Source of the DNA: Pseudoruegeria aquimaris | GTDB taxonomy: Bacteria > Pseudomonadota > Alphaproteobacteria > Rhodobacterales > Rhodobacteraceae | DNA: 64,000 bases | Assembly: GCF_900172235.1 (NCBI RefSeq) | Contig: NZ_FWFQ01000001.1 | Span: forward strand, 229,887-293,886 | Direction of reading: 5' to 3' | Part shown: positions 1-7,301 of the stretch, piece after piece | How positions within the stretch are numbered: the first letter of the stretch is position 1 | Layout of the letters: every line of letters begins with the position of its first letter | Made by a program: the position numbers and the translations under genes | The notes under the pieces: generated by a model | What the model was told of the DNA's origin: nothing | Database searches by the model: none | Seen by the model: only the letters and a program-made list of their open reading frames with translations

Positions 1-87
1 GCGGAAGTATTCGAGCTGCCGTTCGTTCATGAACGGTTCGTCTTCGGCCGGCGTGTAGTCGTCTGGCAGGAAAACCTCGGCTTTCAT
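1..87 (-). CDS. dksA: DksA/TraR-family transcription factor, 5' part only
   Basis: The first 29 codons of a minus-strand gene run off the left edge. The N-terminus (MKAEVFLPDDYTPAEDEP, then FMNERQLEYFR) is the characteristic start of alphaproteobacterial DksA, the RNA-polymerase secondary-channel protein that works with ppGpp in the stringent response. The coiled-coil tips and the Cys4 zinc finger lie outside the window. An AGGGAG ribosome-binding site sits about 6 bases before the ATG. The gene is divergent from the MoxR unit, with 183 bases between the two starts. Identity rests on this short conserved N-terminus alone. Confidence 0.85.
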   Translation of the reverse strand, partial: MKAEVFLPDDYTPAEDEPFMNERQLEYFR

Positions 88-205
88 ACCTGCTCCCTCT
101 TGCTCGCTGGCTGCCAGCTGTTGTGAGTCTGTCATCCAGCCCCCTTTCTATGGGCCTCGTTTAGCCCCTCGCCGAGGGAATGTCCACAAGTGCCAAACCG
201 GCGGC

Positions 206-233
206 TTGATGCCCGCAGGGGCTGTGCTACTGT
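206..233 (+). promoter_or_regulatory. Candidate sigma70 promoter of the MoxR unit
   Basis: TTGATG (206-211) and TACTGT (228-233) are separated by 16 bases and end 38 bases before the MoxR start codon. The match is moderate and this is the best pair seen in the dksA/MoxR divergent region. Confidence 0.4.
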
Positions 234-270
234 CGGGCCCGGAAACCACAAGCAGGCCCCACGTATCGCT

Positions 271-1110
271 ATGAAATTCAACGGAACCGACGCCTATGTC
301 GCGACGGACGACCTGAAGGTCGCCGTCAATGCCGCCGTCGCGCTCGAGCGCCCCCTCTTGGTGAAGGGCGAGCCCGGCACCGGCAAGACGGAACTGGCCC
401 GCCAGGTGAGCGCCGCGCTCGGGCTGCCGATGCTCGAATGGCACATCAAGTCCACCACCAAGGCCCAGCAGGGGCTCTACGAATACGATGCCGTTTCGCG
501 CCTGCGCGACAGCCAGCTCGGCGATCCCCGCGTGCAGGACGTCTCCAACTACATCAGGAAGGGCAAGCTGTGGCAGGCCTTCGAGGCCGAGAGCCGCGTG
601 GTGCTGCTGATCGACGAGATCGACAAGGCCGACATCGAGTTCCCCAACGACCTGCTGCAGGAACTCGACAAGATGGAATTCCACGTCTACGAGACCGGCG
701 AAACCATCCGCGCCCGCCAGCGCCCGATCGTCATCATCACCTCCAACAACGAGAAGGAACTGCCCGACGCCTTCCTGCGCCGCTGCTTCTTCCACTACAT
801 CCGCTTCCCCGACATGGAGACGATGCGCAAGATCGTGGAGGTGCATCACCCGGGCATAAAAGAACAGCTTCTCACCACAGCATTGACGCAATTCTACGAG
901 ATACGGGAAACCGGCGGGCTCAAGAAGAAGCCGTCAACGAGTGAAGTTTTGGATTGGTTGAAATTGCTGCTTGCCGAGGATCTCTCCGCAGAGGACCTGA
1001 AGCGTGACGGCGCGAACGCCCTGCCCCGGTTGCATGGCGCTCTGCTGAAGAACGAACAGGACGTGCACCTCTTCGAACGCCTCGCCTTCATGGCGAGAGG
1101 GCAGCGGTGA
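271..1110 (+). CDS. MoxR-family AAA+ ATPase
   Basis: A 279-residue AAA+ ATPase. The Walker A motif GEPGTGKT is at residues 33-40, Walker B (VVLLIDEIDKAD) at about 110-121, and a sensor-like ITSNNEKELPDAFLRRC follows. MoxR ATPases act as chaperone-like machines, usually with a vWA-domain partner, to mature enzymes or assemble metal centres; a vWA protein lies four genes downstream in the same orientation. The ATG at 271 is preferred over an in-frame ATG at 190 because homology-like sequence (MKFNGTDAYVATDDLK) begins here, although no strong Shine-Dalgarno sequence precedes it. The last 85 codons use visibly fewer G/C third positions than the rest. The next gene overlaps the stop by 4 bases, so the two are translationally coupled. 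The substrate is unknown. Confidence 0.9.
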   Translation: MKFNGTDAYVATDDLKVAVNAAVALERPLLVKGEPGTGKTELARQVSAALGLPMLEWHIKSTTKAQQGLYEYDAVSRLRDSQLGDPRVQDVSNYIRKGKLWQAFEAESRVVLLIDEIDKADIEFPNDLLQELDKMEFHVYETGETIRARQRPIVIITSNNEKELPDAFLRRCFFHYIRFPDMETMRKIVEVHHPGIKEQLLTTALTQFYEIRETGGLKKKPSTSEVLDWLKLLLAEDLSAEDLKRDGANALPRLHGALLKNEQDVHLFERLAFMARGQR

Positions 1111-1550
1111 GCCTGCGCATCAGGCCCCTTGCCGCCGGCGACGAAGCCGATTGGCGGCGCCTGTGGAAGGCCTACCTGGCCTTCTACGAAACCGAAGTTT
1201 CCGAAGACATCTACCAAACCTATTTCCAACGCCTTCTCGGCGACGACCCGCAGGATTTCAGCGGTCTGATCGCCGAGCTCGACGGCCGCCCCGTCGGACT
1301 TGCCCATTTCCTGTTTCACCGCCACGGCTGGACGATCGAGAACGCCTGCTACCTGCAGGATCTCTACGCCGATCCGGACGTGCGCGGGCAAGGCGTGGGG
1401 CGTGCCTTGATCGAAGCCGTCTACGCCGCGGCGGATGCCGCCGGGGCCCCCTCCGTCTACTGGCTCACGCAGGAGTTCAACGGCACCGCACGCAGACTTT
1501 ATGACCGCGTGGCTGTGCTGACCCCGTTCATCAAGTATAAACGACCCTAG
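1107..1550 (+). CDS. GNAT-family N-acetyltransferase
   Basis: A 147-residue single-domain GNAT protein. The acetyl-CoA pyrophosphate loop is visible as VRGQGVGRALIEAVY (about residues 92-106), preceded by the strand LQDLYADP and followed by the WLTQEFNGTARRLYDRV motif typical of the family. It starts with GTG inside the MoxR stop (GTGA overlap), so it is read in the same operon. GNAT proteins transfer acetyl groups to amines of small molecules or proteins; the substrate cannot be told from sequence. Whether it serves the MoxR/vWA system or merely shares the transcript is unknown. Confidence 0.88.
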   Translation: MSLRIRPLAAGDEADWRRLWKAYLAFYETEVSEDIYQTYFQRLLGDDPQDFSGLIAELDGRPVGLAHFLFHRHGWTIENACYLQDLYADPDVRGQGVGRALIEAVYAAADAAGAPSVYWLTQEFNGTARRLYDRVAVLTPFIKYKRP

Positions 1551-1567
1551 TGCGAAGTGGTTTAGTT

Positions 1568-2947
1568 ATGCGTATTCTTGTTTTTCCATTCCTTCTGACC
1601 CTGGCCGCCTGCTCTGGCGGCCCGTCTTCCGACGTCACCACGCGGGCCACCGCGATCGATGCGCAACTGCCGCCGATGAACGTCTTTCCGGCGCAGTCAA
1701 CGCCCGCGCCGACGCGGGCCAACAGCGAGATGGTGCGCGATTTCCTCGATCTCACCTTCAAGATGGAGAGCGGCCGCCAGCTGGCCACGCTGACCCGTTT
1801 CGAGGAGCCGATCACCGTGCGCGTGTCGGGTGCGGCCCCCGCCTCGCTCTCCACCGATCTGGCCAAGCTGATCGGCCGGCTGCGCAGCGAAGCCGGGATC
1901 GACATCAGCCGCGTCTCCGGCCCCGGCCCCGCCAACCTCAACATCGAGGCCGTTCCCAGCCGCGAGATGCGCCGCCTCGCGCCGAGCGCGGCCTGTTTCG
2001 TGGTGCCGCGGCTCACCAGCTGGGCCGACTACAAGCGCCACCGCAAATCCAGTCTCGTGGACTGGACGACGCTGGAGCGCCGCGAAACCATGGCGATCTT
2101 CGTGAAATCCGACGAAAGCCCGCAGGAGCTGCGCGACTGCCTGCACGAGGAAATCGCCCAGGCGCTCGGCCCGGTCAACGATCTCTACCGGCTGCCCGAT
2201 AGCGTCTTCAACGACGACAACATGAACAACGTACTGACCGGCTTCGACATGCTCATGCTGCGCGCCTACTACGATCCGGCGCTGCGAAACGGCATGAGCC
2301 GCAACCAGGTGGCCGAGGTGCTGCCCGGCGTGCTGCGCCGGCTCAACCCGCGTGGCGAGGGCCGCAGCCCGAATTACCTTCCCAGCACCTCGAAGGCCTG
2401 GAAATCCGCCGTGGAAGAGGCGCTCGGCCCGCGCGGCTCGCTCGGCACCCGCCGCGCCGCCGCGCAGCGCGCCGTCTCCATCGCCCAGTCCGAAGGCTGG
2501 ACGGACCACCGCCGCGGCTTCAGCCACTACATCGTGGGGCGCCTGTCGCAATCCTCGCAGGCCGAAACCGCGCTGGCCGCCTTCCTCAAGGCCGATGCCT
2601 TCTACGCGCAGTCCGCCCTGACCGAGGCCCACCGCGCCCATGTGGGCGTGCAGCTCACCGCCTATGCGCTGGCGGCCGGGCAGGCCAGTTCGGCGCTGGA
2701 AATGGCCAACCGCCACATGCCGCCGCTCAGCCGCAACCAGAACGCCGCGCTGCTGGCCAACCTGATGATGATGAAGGCCGAGGCGCTGGAACTCATCGGC
2801 CGCCCCGCGGAGGCCCGCAACGTCCGGCTCGACAGTCTGGGTTGGGCGCGCTATGGCTTCGCCGATGTCAACGAGGTGCGCCGGCGCCAGGCCGAAGTAG
2901 CGGCCCTCGTGCCGCGGCGTGCCGCAGCCGGAAGTGGAAACGGATGA
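1568..2947 (+). CDS. DUF2927-type lipoprotein
   Basis: A 459-residue exported protein. Starting at ATG 1568 gives a classic lipoprotein signal, MRILVFPFLLTLAAC, with the lipobox LAAC; a GTG 18 bases upstream would extend it without adding sense. The central part (about residues 130-260: LVDWTTLERRETMAIFV, DCLHEEIAQALGPVND, a metal-like HEE, and FDMLMLRAYYDPALRNGM) resembles the DUF2927 family of Rhodobacterales. The C-terminal third is helical and alanine rich and looks like TPR-type repeats. The HEExxQ segment recalls zincin metallopeptidases, but the rest of such an active site was not verified. It ends in an ATGA overlap with the next gene. It is probably a membrane-anchored periplasmic partner of the MoxR/vWA unit. 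Confidence 0.8.
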   Translation: MRILVFPFLLTLAACSGGPSSDVTTRATAIDAQLPPMNVFPAQSTPAPTRANSEMVRDFLDLTFKMESGRQLATLTRFEEPITVRVSGAAPASLSTDLAKLIGRLRSEAGIDISRVSGPGPANLNIEAVPSREMRRLAPSAACFVVPRLTSWADYKRHRKSSLVDWTTLERRETMAIFVKSDESPQELRDCLHEEIAQALGPVNDLYRLPDSVFNDDNMNNVLTGFDMLMLRAYYDPALRNGMSRNQVAEVLPGVLRRLNPRGEGRSPNYLPSTSKAWKSAVEEALGPRGSLGTRRAAAQRAVSIAQSEGWTDHRRGFSHYIVGRLSQSSQAETALAAFLKADAFYAQSALTEAHRAHVGVQLTAYALAAGQASSALEMANRHMPPLSRNQNAALLANLMMMKAEALELIGRPAEARNVRLDSLGWARYGFADVNEVRRRQAEVAALVPRRAAAGSGNG

Positions 2948-3108
2948 TCGTCATTGCAGGCTTGGTTCTGGGGGCTGCCCTCGGGGCGCTGCGCGCGAAG
3001 AAGCGCGGCGGAAACGGCAAGGACATGGCGCAATGGGCCTTCGTGCACGCCCTGATCTTCGCCACCGCCGGGCTGTTCATCACCCTCTTCATCCACCGCT
3101 CGCTGTAA
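2944..3108 (+). CDS. Small membrane protein, unknown function
   Basis: A 54-residue protein starting in the stop codon of the preceding lipoprotein gene (ATGA overlap). It has two hydrophobic stretches, residues 2-15 (IVIAGLVLGAALGA) and about 31-49 (FVHALIFATAGLFITLFIH), around a basic linker (RAKKRGGNGK), consistent with a two-pass inner-membrane protein. It ends 4 bases before the vWA gene. The overlap, ribosome-coupled position and codon use typical of its neighbours support it as a real gene. The family was not recognised. Confidence 0.75.
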   Translation: MIVIAGLVLGAALGALRAKKRGGNGKDMAQWAFVHALIFATAGLFITLFIHRSL

Positions 3109-3112
3109 GCGC

Positions 3113-4297
3113 ATGTTCCTGCCCTTCTTCGAAACCTTGCGCAGGAACGGCGTGCCCGTCTCGCTGCGTGAGTACCTCGGGTTCCTCGAAGGGGTGAAGG
3201 CGGGGCTCGCCACCTACGACGTGGACGCCTTCTACTACCTCGCCCGCACCGCGATGGTGAAGGACGAGCGCAACATCGACAAATTCGACCGCGCCTTCGC
3301 CGAAAGCTTCAGGGGCATCGAGGATCTGAAGATCGAGCAGGTGCTGGAGGCGGTGGACATCCCTGGCGAGTGGCTGGAGAAGCTCGCCGAAAAGTATCTT
3401 TCCGAAGAGGAAAAGGCCGAGATCGAAGCCCTCGGCGGCTTCGAAAAGCTGATGGAAACCCTGCGCGAGCGCCTGCAGGAGCAGGAGGGCCGCCACCAGG
3501 GCGGCAACAAGTGGATCGGCACCGCCGGCACCTCGCCGTTCGGCGCCTATGGCTACAATCCCGAAGGCGTGCGCATCGGGCAGAAGGAAAGCCGCCACCG
3601 CCGCGCGGTGAAGGTCTGGGACAAGCGCGAGTTCAAGAACCTCGACGGCAACGTCGAGCTGGGCACCCGCAACATCAAGGTCGCGCTCAAGCGCCTGCGC
3701 CGCTGGGCCCGCGACGGCGCCCACGAAGAGCTGGATCTGGACGGCACAATCCGCGCCACCGCCGAACATGGCTATCTCGACGTCAAGACACGCCCCGAAC
3801 GCCGCAACGCGGTGAAGGTGCTGCTGTTCCTCGACGTCGGCGGCTCGATGGACCCGCACGTCAAGGTGGTGGAGGAGCTCTTCTCGGCCGCGAAGAGCGA
3901 GTTCAAGCATTTAGAGCATTTCTACTTCCACAACTGCCTCTACGAAGGCGTCTGGAAGGACAACCGCCGCCGCTGGCAGGAGCAGACCCCGACATGGGAG
4001 GTGCTGCGCACATACGGGCCGGACTACAAGTGCATCTTCGTGGGCGATGCTTCCATGAGCCCCTACGAGATCGCCTATCCCGGCGGCGCCAATGAACACT
4101 GGAACGCCGAAGCCGGGCAGGTCTGGCTCCAGCGCGCCCGCGAACAGTGGCCGCACAATCTCTGGATCAACCCGCTGCCGGAAAAATACTGGGCCTACAC
4201 CCATTCGGTGCAGATGATCCGGGAGATTTTCGAGGATCAGATGGTCCCGATGACGCTGGACGGAATCGAAAGGGGCATGAAAGCGCTCTCCCGGTAG
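3113..4297 (+). CDS. vWA-domain protein, CoxE-like MoxR partner
   Basis: A 394-residue cytoplasmic protein with an N-terminal helical region and a C-terminal von Willebrand A domain beginning at about residue 235. The MIDAS segment reads LFLDVGGSM (D241, S245): the first serine of DxSxS is glycine, a variant typical of CoxE-like vWA proteins. In known MoxR/vWA pairs the ATPase remodels a target that the vWA protein presents; here both genes share one transcription unit with a lipoprotein and a small membrane protein between them. The stop is followed by a weak GCGGT/ACCGC hairpin. The client enzyme is not in the window. Confidence 0.85.
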   Translation: MFLPFFETLRRNGVPVSLREYLGFLEGVKAGLATYDVDAFYYLARTAMVKDERNIDKFDRAFAESFRGIEDLKIEQVLEAVDIPGEWLEKLAEKYLSEEEKAEIEALGGFEKLMETLRERLQEQEGRHQGGNKWIGTAGTSPFGAYGYNPEGVRIGQKESRHRRAVKVWDKREFKNLDGNVELGTRNIKVALKRLRRWARDGAHEELDLDGTIRATAEHGYLDVKTRPERRNAVKVLLFLDVGGSMDPHVKVVEELFSAAKSEFKHLEHFYFHNCLYEGVWKDNRRRWQEQTPTWEVLRTYGPDYKCIFVGDASMSPYEIAYPGGANEHWNAEAGQVWLQRAREQWPHNLWINPLPEKYWAYTHSVQMIREIFEDQMVPMTLDGIERGMKALSR

Positions 4298-4742
4298 CGG
4301 TTTCGCGGCACCGCCAGGCTGGCCCAGAAGAAAAAATCCCGAAAAACCTGTAAAAAAATGTCCAGCCGCTGCGCCTCTTTGCACAGGCAGGATACGGGGA
4401 GTCCAAACCCGCGTGGCCGCCTTTGTTGCCCGATCTCGCGCCGCCGTGATCCCCCGTGTGGAAACTTGTGAGTTTACTGGGGTATTTTCAGCCCCGAAAC
4501 CGCCACGAGCGGCCTGCCGGGCCGATTTTCTTCAAGTCCTTCCGTCTGTGAAAAAATGCACAAGCCTTGCGCAGACGGAATCGCTCACGTTTCCGCCACG
4601 CAGCGTGAACGCAAGCCCTCTTTTCCTTTCCGGATCACCTCCATACATCCCCCTCATCGCAACGACGGGCCCCAAGCCCACCGAAACTCAAAACCCCAAA
4701 CCGCGGCCCGTATCCCCAAAGTGGCCGCAAGGAGAATACGAC
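4298..4742. other. Long non-coding leader region upstream of the secreted repeat genes
   Basis: There are 445 bases without a convincing gene. An open frame continues upstream of the repeat-protein ATG, but its translation has no signal-peptide logic and poor codon use. The region is less GC-rich than its surroundings, with A-runs near 4330-4360 and 4550. It holds a long inverted repeat (listed separately) and an AAGGAG ribosome-binding site just before 4743. It probably contains the promoter and an extended 5' leader. Confidence 0.5.
4540..4580 (+). promoter_or_regulatory. Large hairpin in the leader of the repeat-protein gene
   Basis: TTCCGTCTG (4540-4548) is perfectly complementary to CAGACGGAA (4572-4580), a 9-bp stem. 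The 23-base loop can fold further, because TGCACAAG and TTGCGCA nearly pair. It lies 163 bases before the start codon and has no T-run, so a structured 5' leader is more likely than a terminator. Confidence 0.5.
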
Positions 4743-5303
4743 ATGTTCAAGAAAATCGCTCTCACCGCCGTCGCCGCCGCTCTCGCCGTTCCGGCCTTCG
4801 CCGGCAACCCGAACTCCCCTGCCGCGATCCAGATGTCCTATGAGGCCGGCGTGACCCCCGGCATCTACGACGTCGCCCAGCTGCAACGCCTGCAGGACGC
4901 CATCAGCGACAACGACAAGGAAGCCGTCGCCTTCATCCTGAGCCAGGGTGCCGACACTTCCGTCAACACGCTGGACGGCGCCTCCGTGAACGGTGGCAAG
5001 GCCCAGCTGGCCGCGGAAGCCGGCGTGAACCCGGCCGATTTCACCATCGCCCAGCTGGAGCGCCTGATCCAAGCTCAGCGCGAGGAAGATGACGAGGAAG
5101 TCCGCTTCATCCTGAGCCAGGCCGGCACCTTCACCGACAACGGCGTGGTCTCCACCTCCTCCGTCGCCACCCCCGGCCAGCGCATGCTCGCCGCCGTGGA
5201 AGGCGTGGACGGCATCGGCCTCTCCACCCACGACCTGATCCTGCTGGACCAGGCCCGCTCCGACAACGACCAGGAGCGCATCAAGTGGATCCTGAGCAAG
5301 TAA
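4743..5303 (+). CDS. Secreted protein with three copies of an ~45-residue repeat
   Basis: A 186-residue protein with a clear Sec signal peptide (MFKKIALTAVAAALAVPAFA, cleavage after A20). The mature part consists of three imperfect repeats at about residues 25-68, 84-127 and 144-186, about 59 residues apart. Each has the pattern A-x-x-A-G-V-x-P-x-x-[YF]-x-x-A-Q-L-x-R-L-x-x-A-x-x-x-x-D-x-E-x-V-x-[FW]-I-L-S; the third copy is the most divergent. The units look helical and acidic. The ATG at 4743 is chosen for the signal peptide and the AAGGAG upstream. A second gene with one copy follows. No enzymatic motif or known domain is recognised; a periplasmic or extracellular binding or structural role is a guess. 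Confidence 0.8.
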   Translation: MFKKIALTAVAAALAVPAFAGNPNSPAAIQMSYEAGVTPGIYDVAQLQRLQDAISDNDKEAVAFILSQGADTSVNTLDGASVNGGKAQLAAEAGVNPADFTIAQLERLIQAQREEDDEEVRFILSQAGTFTDNGVVSTSSVATPGQRMLAAVEGVDGIGLSTHDLILLDQARSDNDQERIKWILSK

Positions 5304-5328
5304 CGGCGCCCCGTCCCTGAGCGCCTGA

Positions 5329-5350
5329 GGCCCCTCTTTCACGAGGGGCC
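5329..5350 (+). terminator. Hairpin after the three-repeat gene
   Basis: GGCCCCTC (5329-5336) pairs with GAGGGGCC (5343-5350) around a 6-base loop. No T-run follows, so termination would be weak; it may stabilise the 3' end or reduce read-through into the next repeat gene. Confidence 0.5.
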
Positions 5351-5352
5351 GA

Positions 5353-5393
5353 AGGGCGCGGCGCAGGCCACCCCCCGGCCAGCGCCGCGCCCT
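5353..5393 (+). terminator. Second, longer hairpin after the three-repeat gene
   Basis: AGGGCGCGGCGC (5353-5364) is exactly complementary to GCGCCGCGCCCT (5382-5393), a 12-bp GC stem; AGGCC/GGCC inside the loop extends it. It directly follows the first hairpin. There is no T-run. Confidence 0.5.
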
Positions 5394-5461
5394 CAAATCC
5401 CAGCCGACCGAACACCCCCGGCCCCTTTCGCGGCCGTCGGTCCCCAGCCACAGGCAGCCCC

Positions 5462-5785
5462 ATGCTCAAGCCAGCCCTTTTCACTGCCCTCGTTCTGGCC
5501 GCCGCTTCCCCCGCGCTTGCCGCCGAACCCCATTCTCCCGGCCACCTCACGCTGGCCCGCATCGCCGGCGTCGCGCCCGGCCAGTTTTCCAACGCCGATC
5601 TGCAGCGGCTGATCGCGGCGCAGCGCGCCGGCGACGCCGCCCTCGTGGATCACATCCTGAACACGAGCTTCGCCCCGGGCGAAGTGATCTCCATCACCCA
5701 CGTGCCCGAGCTTCCCGCCGGCGAGATCTACGCCGACGGCTCCGAGGGCGCGCTGCTGCAAAGGGGTTTCTCCGCCACCAACTGA
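5462..5785 (+). CDS. Secreted single-repeat protein, paralogue of the upstream gene
   Basis: A 107-residue protein with a Sec signal peptide (MLKPALFTALVLAAASPALA) and one copy of the repeat found three times in the preceding gene: residues about 25-67 contain IAGVAPGQFSNADLQRLIAA followed by QRAGD and HILN. The C-terminal 40 residues have no repeat. Same strand, similar signal peptide and the shared unit show duplication from a common ancestor. A rho-independent terminator follows at 5862-5890, closing the unit. The function is unknown. Confidence 0.75.
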   Translation: MLKPALFTALVLAAASPALAAEPHSPGHLTLARIAGVAPGQFSNADLQRLIAAQRAGDAALVDHILNTSFAPGEVISITHVPELPAGEIYADGSEGALLQRGFSATN

Positions 5786-5861
5786 TCGACGACCGGTCCC
5801 TCTCCCGGCGGCACGGCTCACTCACTCCCCGCGTGTCACCGCGCACTCTCCCTGGAACTTG

Positions 5862-5890
5862 CGCCTTCGCTTTCGCGGAGGCGTTTTTTT
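5862..5890 (+). terminator. Rho-independent terminator
   Basis: A 9-bp stem (CGCCTTCGC 5862-5870 with GCGGAGGCG 5875-5883, one G-T pair), loop TTTC, then seven Ts (5884-5890). It ends the secreted-repeat unit. Confidence 0.85.
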
Positions 5891-5958
5891 GGCGCTCCCC
5901 CCGGCCCCCGCCCCTGCCGCGCCTTGCCCCCCCGCGCCTCGCGCCCCATATTTCAACC

Positions 5959-6642
5959 ATGTTGAAATTCATGCCGATCCTTCTGGCGGTTCTCTACGGG
6001 ATCGCGATCTACCACTTCTCCGCCCTGCGCACCCGGCGGGAACTGGACGCGAAATCCACCCGTCTCGCCGATCCCGCGCTGAAGCGGATCACCGACGGCT
6101 TTGCCAAGGCGCTCGACGTGCCGCAGGTGCCGGTGCACATCTACGAGATCAGCCCCGTCAACGGGCTCGCCGCGCCGGACGGGCGGATCTTCATCACCCG
6201 CGGCTTCTACGAGAAATACCGCGCAGGGCTGGTGAGCGCGGAGGAGATGGCCAGCGTGATCGCCCATGAGCTGGGCCACGTGGCGCTGGGGCATTCACGG
6301 CGGCGGATGATCGATTTCTCCGGCCAGAACGCCCTGCGCACGGCCATGGCGATGGTGCTGTCGCGGTTCATCCCCGGCGTCGGCGTGCTGATCGCCAATT
6401 TCTTCACCACGCTTCTGGCGGCACGGCTTTCGCGCTCCGACGAATACGAGGCCGACGCCTATGCCGCCGCGCTGCTCACCAAGGCCGGGATCGGCACCGC
6501 GCCGCAGAAGGCGCTGTTTTCCAAGCTGGAAGCGCTGACCGAGGCCAATGCCGGCGCGATGCCGGCTTGGTTCCTGAGCCATCCGAAGACGGACGACCGC
6601 ATCCGCGCGATCGAGAAGCTCGAAGAGAAATGGGCCGTGTAG
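5959..6642 (+). CDS. M48-family membrane-associated zinc metallopeptidase
   Basis: A 227-residue protein starting with a hydrophobic segment (residues 2-20) that anchors or exports it. The HELGH zinc motif is at residues 103-107 and the third ligand is in SDEYEADAYA near residue 158. The end (WFLSHPKTDDRIRAIEKLE) is the typical M48 tail. The family covers HtpX/BepA/LoiP-like proteases that act in envelope protein quality control. The ATG at 5959 is preferred over an upstream in-frame start because that extension would cross the terminator. It is short compared with HtpX (about 290 residues) and lacks its four membrane segments, so it is nearer the LoiP/BepA protease core. Confidence 0.88.
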   Translation: MLKFMPILLAVLYGIAIYHFSALRTRRELDAKSTRLADPALKRITDGFAKALDVPQVPVHIYEISPVNGLAAPDGRIFITRGFYEKYRAGLVSAEEMASVIAHELGHVALGHSRRRMIDFSGQNALRTAMAMVLSRFIPGVGVLIANFFTTLLAARLSRSDEYEADAYAAALLTKAGIGTAPQKALFSKLEALTEANAGAMPAWFLSHPKTDDRIRAIEKLEEKWAV

Positions 6643-6660
6643 GCCTCGCGCCTCGCCGCA

Positions 6661-6740
6661 CCAGGCCGGCACCGCCGGCCAGCCCCCGACCCTCCCCATG
6701 GGAGGGGGCTTCACCCCCACCCAGGGTCAGGGGCCGGCCT
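6661..6740. repeat. Palindromic intergenic repeat, type 1 copy A
   Basis: A GC-rich, highly self-complementary block between convergent genes. Its core is CCGACCC, then CTCCCCATGGGAG, GGCTTCACCCC and GGGTC. The same order of motifs recurs at 11854-11933, so this is a dispersed repeat and not a simple terminator. It can fold into a cruciform with an outer GACCC/GGGTC stem. It may end transcription of both convergent neighbours. Confidence 0.65.
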
Positions 6741-6758
6741 CTGTCCTCGGCCTCTACC

Positions 6759-7301
6759 CTACCCGTATAGCGCCTTTGCCATGCGCGGCAGCCGCGCCTT
6801 CTTGTAGAGCCTGCGCGGATCCAACTTTTCACCCGAAAGCCGCTCGGCCTCCGCATGGACCCGCTCCGTGACGGCGCGCAGCAGCTCCGGCGCGGCTTCC
6901 GCGAGCCCGCGCAGGAAGGCATCCGGCCCGAGCGGCGCAAGCCCGTGTTCGGCGAGCTCCCGGCGCGGGAAATCCTTCAGGTTCAGCGTCAGGATGCCAT
7001 CGGCCCCGCCGGTGATCGCGGCGGCCAGAACGTGGCGGTCCGTGGGATCCGGCAGGTAGAGCCGCGCCTCCAGCTCCGGGTCCGCCGCCACCAGCCCGAG
7101 CGGGAAGCGCGCGCGCCAGAGCGCGGCCTCGCCCTCGGCCTGTGCGCCCCCGACGGGGCCGAGGCGCGCGGCGGCATGGGTCCATTCGCCGAGGATGCGC
7201 TCGGAATAGAGCGGCGTGAAGACGCCCGCCTGCGCCACCCCGCTCACCACCTCGCGCAGCACCGTGGGATAGAGCACGCAGGCATCGACGACGAGCTTCA
7301 C
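6759..7301 (-). CDS. PIN-domain protein, putative ribonuclease
   Basis: A 180-residue protein with the PIN fold signature. An N-terminal MKLVVDACVLYP carries the first acidic residue (D6), a central PDPTDRHVLAAAI segment supplies further acidic residues and ILTLNLKDFP the last. PIN domains are Mg-dependent ribonucleases, often toxins, but no antitoxin gene accompanies this one and its length exceeds VapC (about 130 residues). It starts with GTG in a 4-base overlap with the stop of the methyltransferase gene upstream, so the two are coupled; an RNA-processing role alongside an rRNA methyltransferase is plausible. Confidence 0.8.
   Translation of the reverse strand: MKLVVDACVLYPTVLREVVSGVAQAGVFTPLYSERILGEWTHAAARLGPVGGAQAEGEAALWRARFPLGLVAADPELEARLYLPDPTDRHVLAAAITGGADGILTLNLKDFPRRELAEHGLAPLGPDAFLRGLAEAAPELLRAVTERVHAEAERLSGEKLDPRRLYKKARLPRMAKALYG

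Noticed and set aside
4413..4742. Upstream extension of the three-repeat protein gene
   Set aside because: It would bury the signal peptide inside the protein. The AAGGAG and signal sequence fix the start at 4743.
6759..7301. PIN protein as a VapC toxin
   Set aside because: It is longer than VapC, no antitoxin gene is adjacent, and it is coupled to an rRNA methyltransferase gene.
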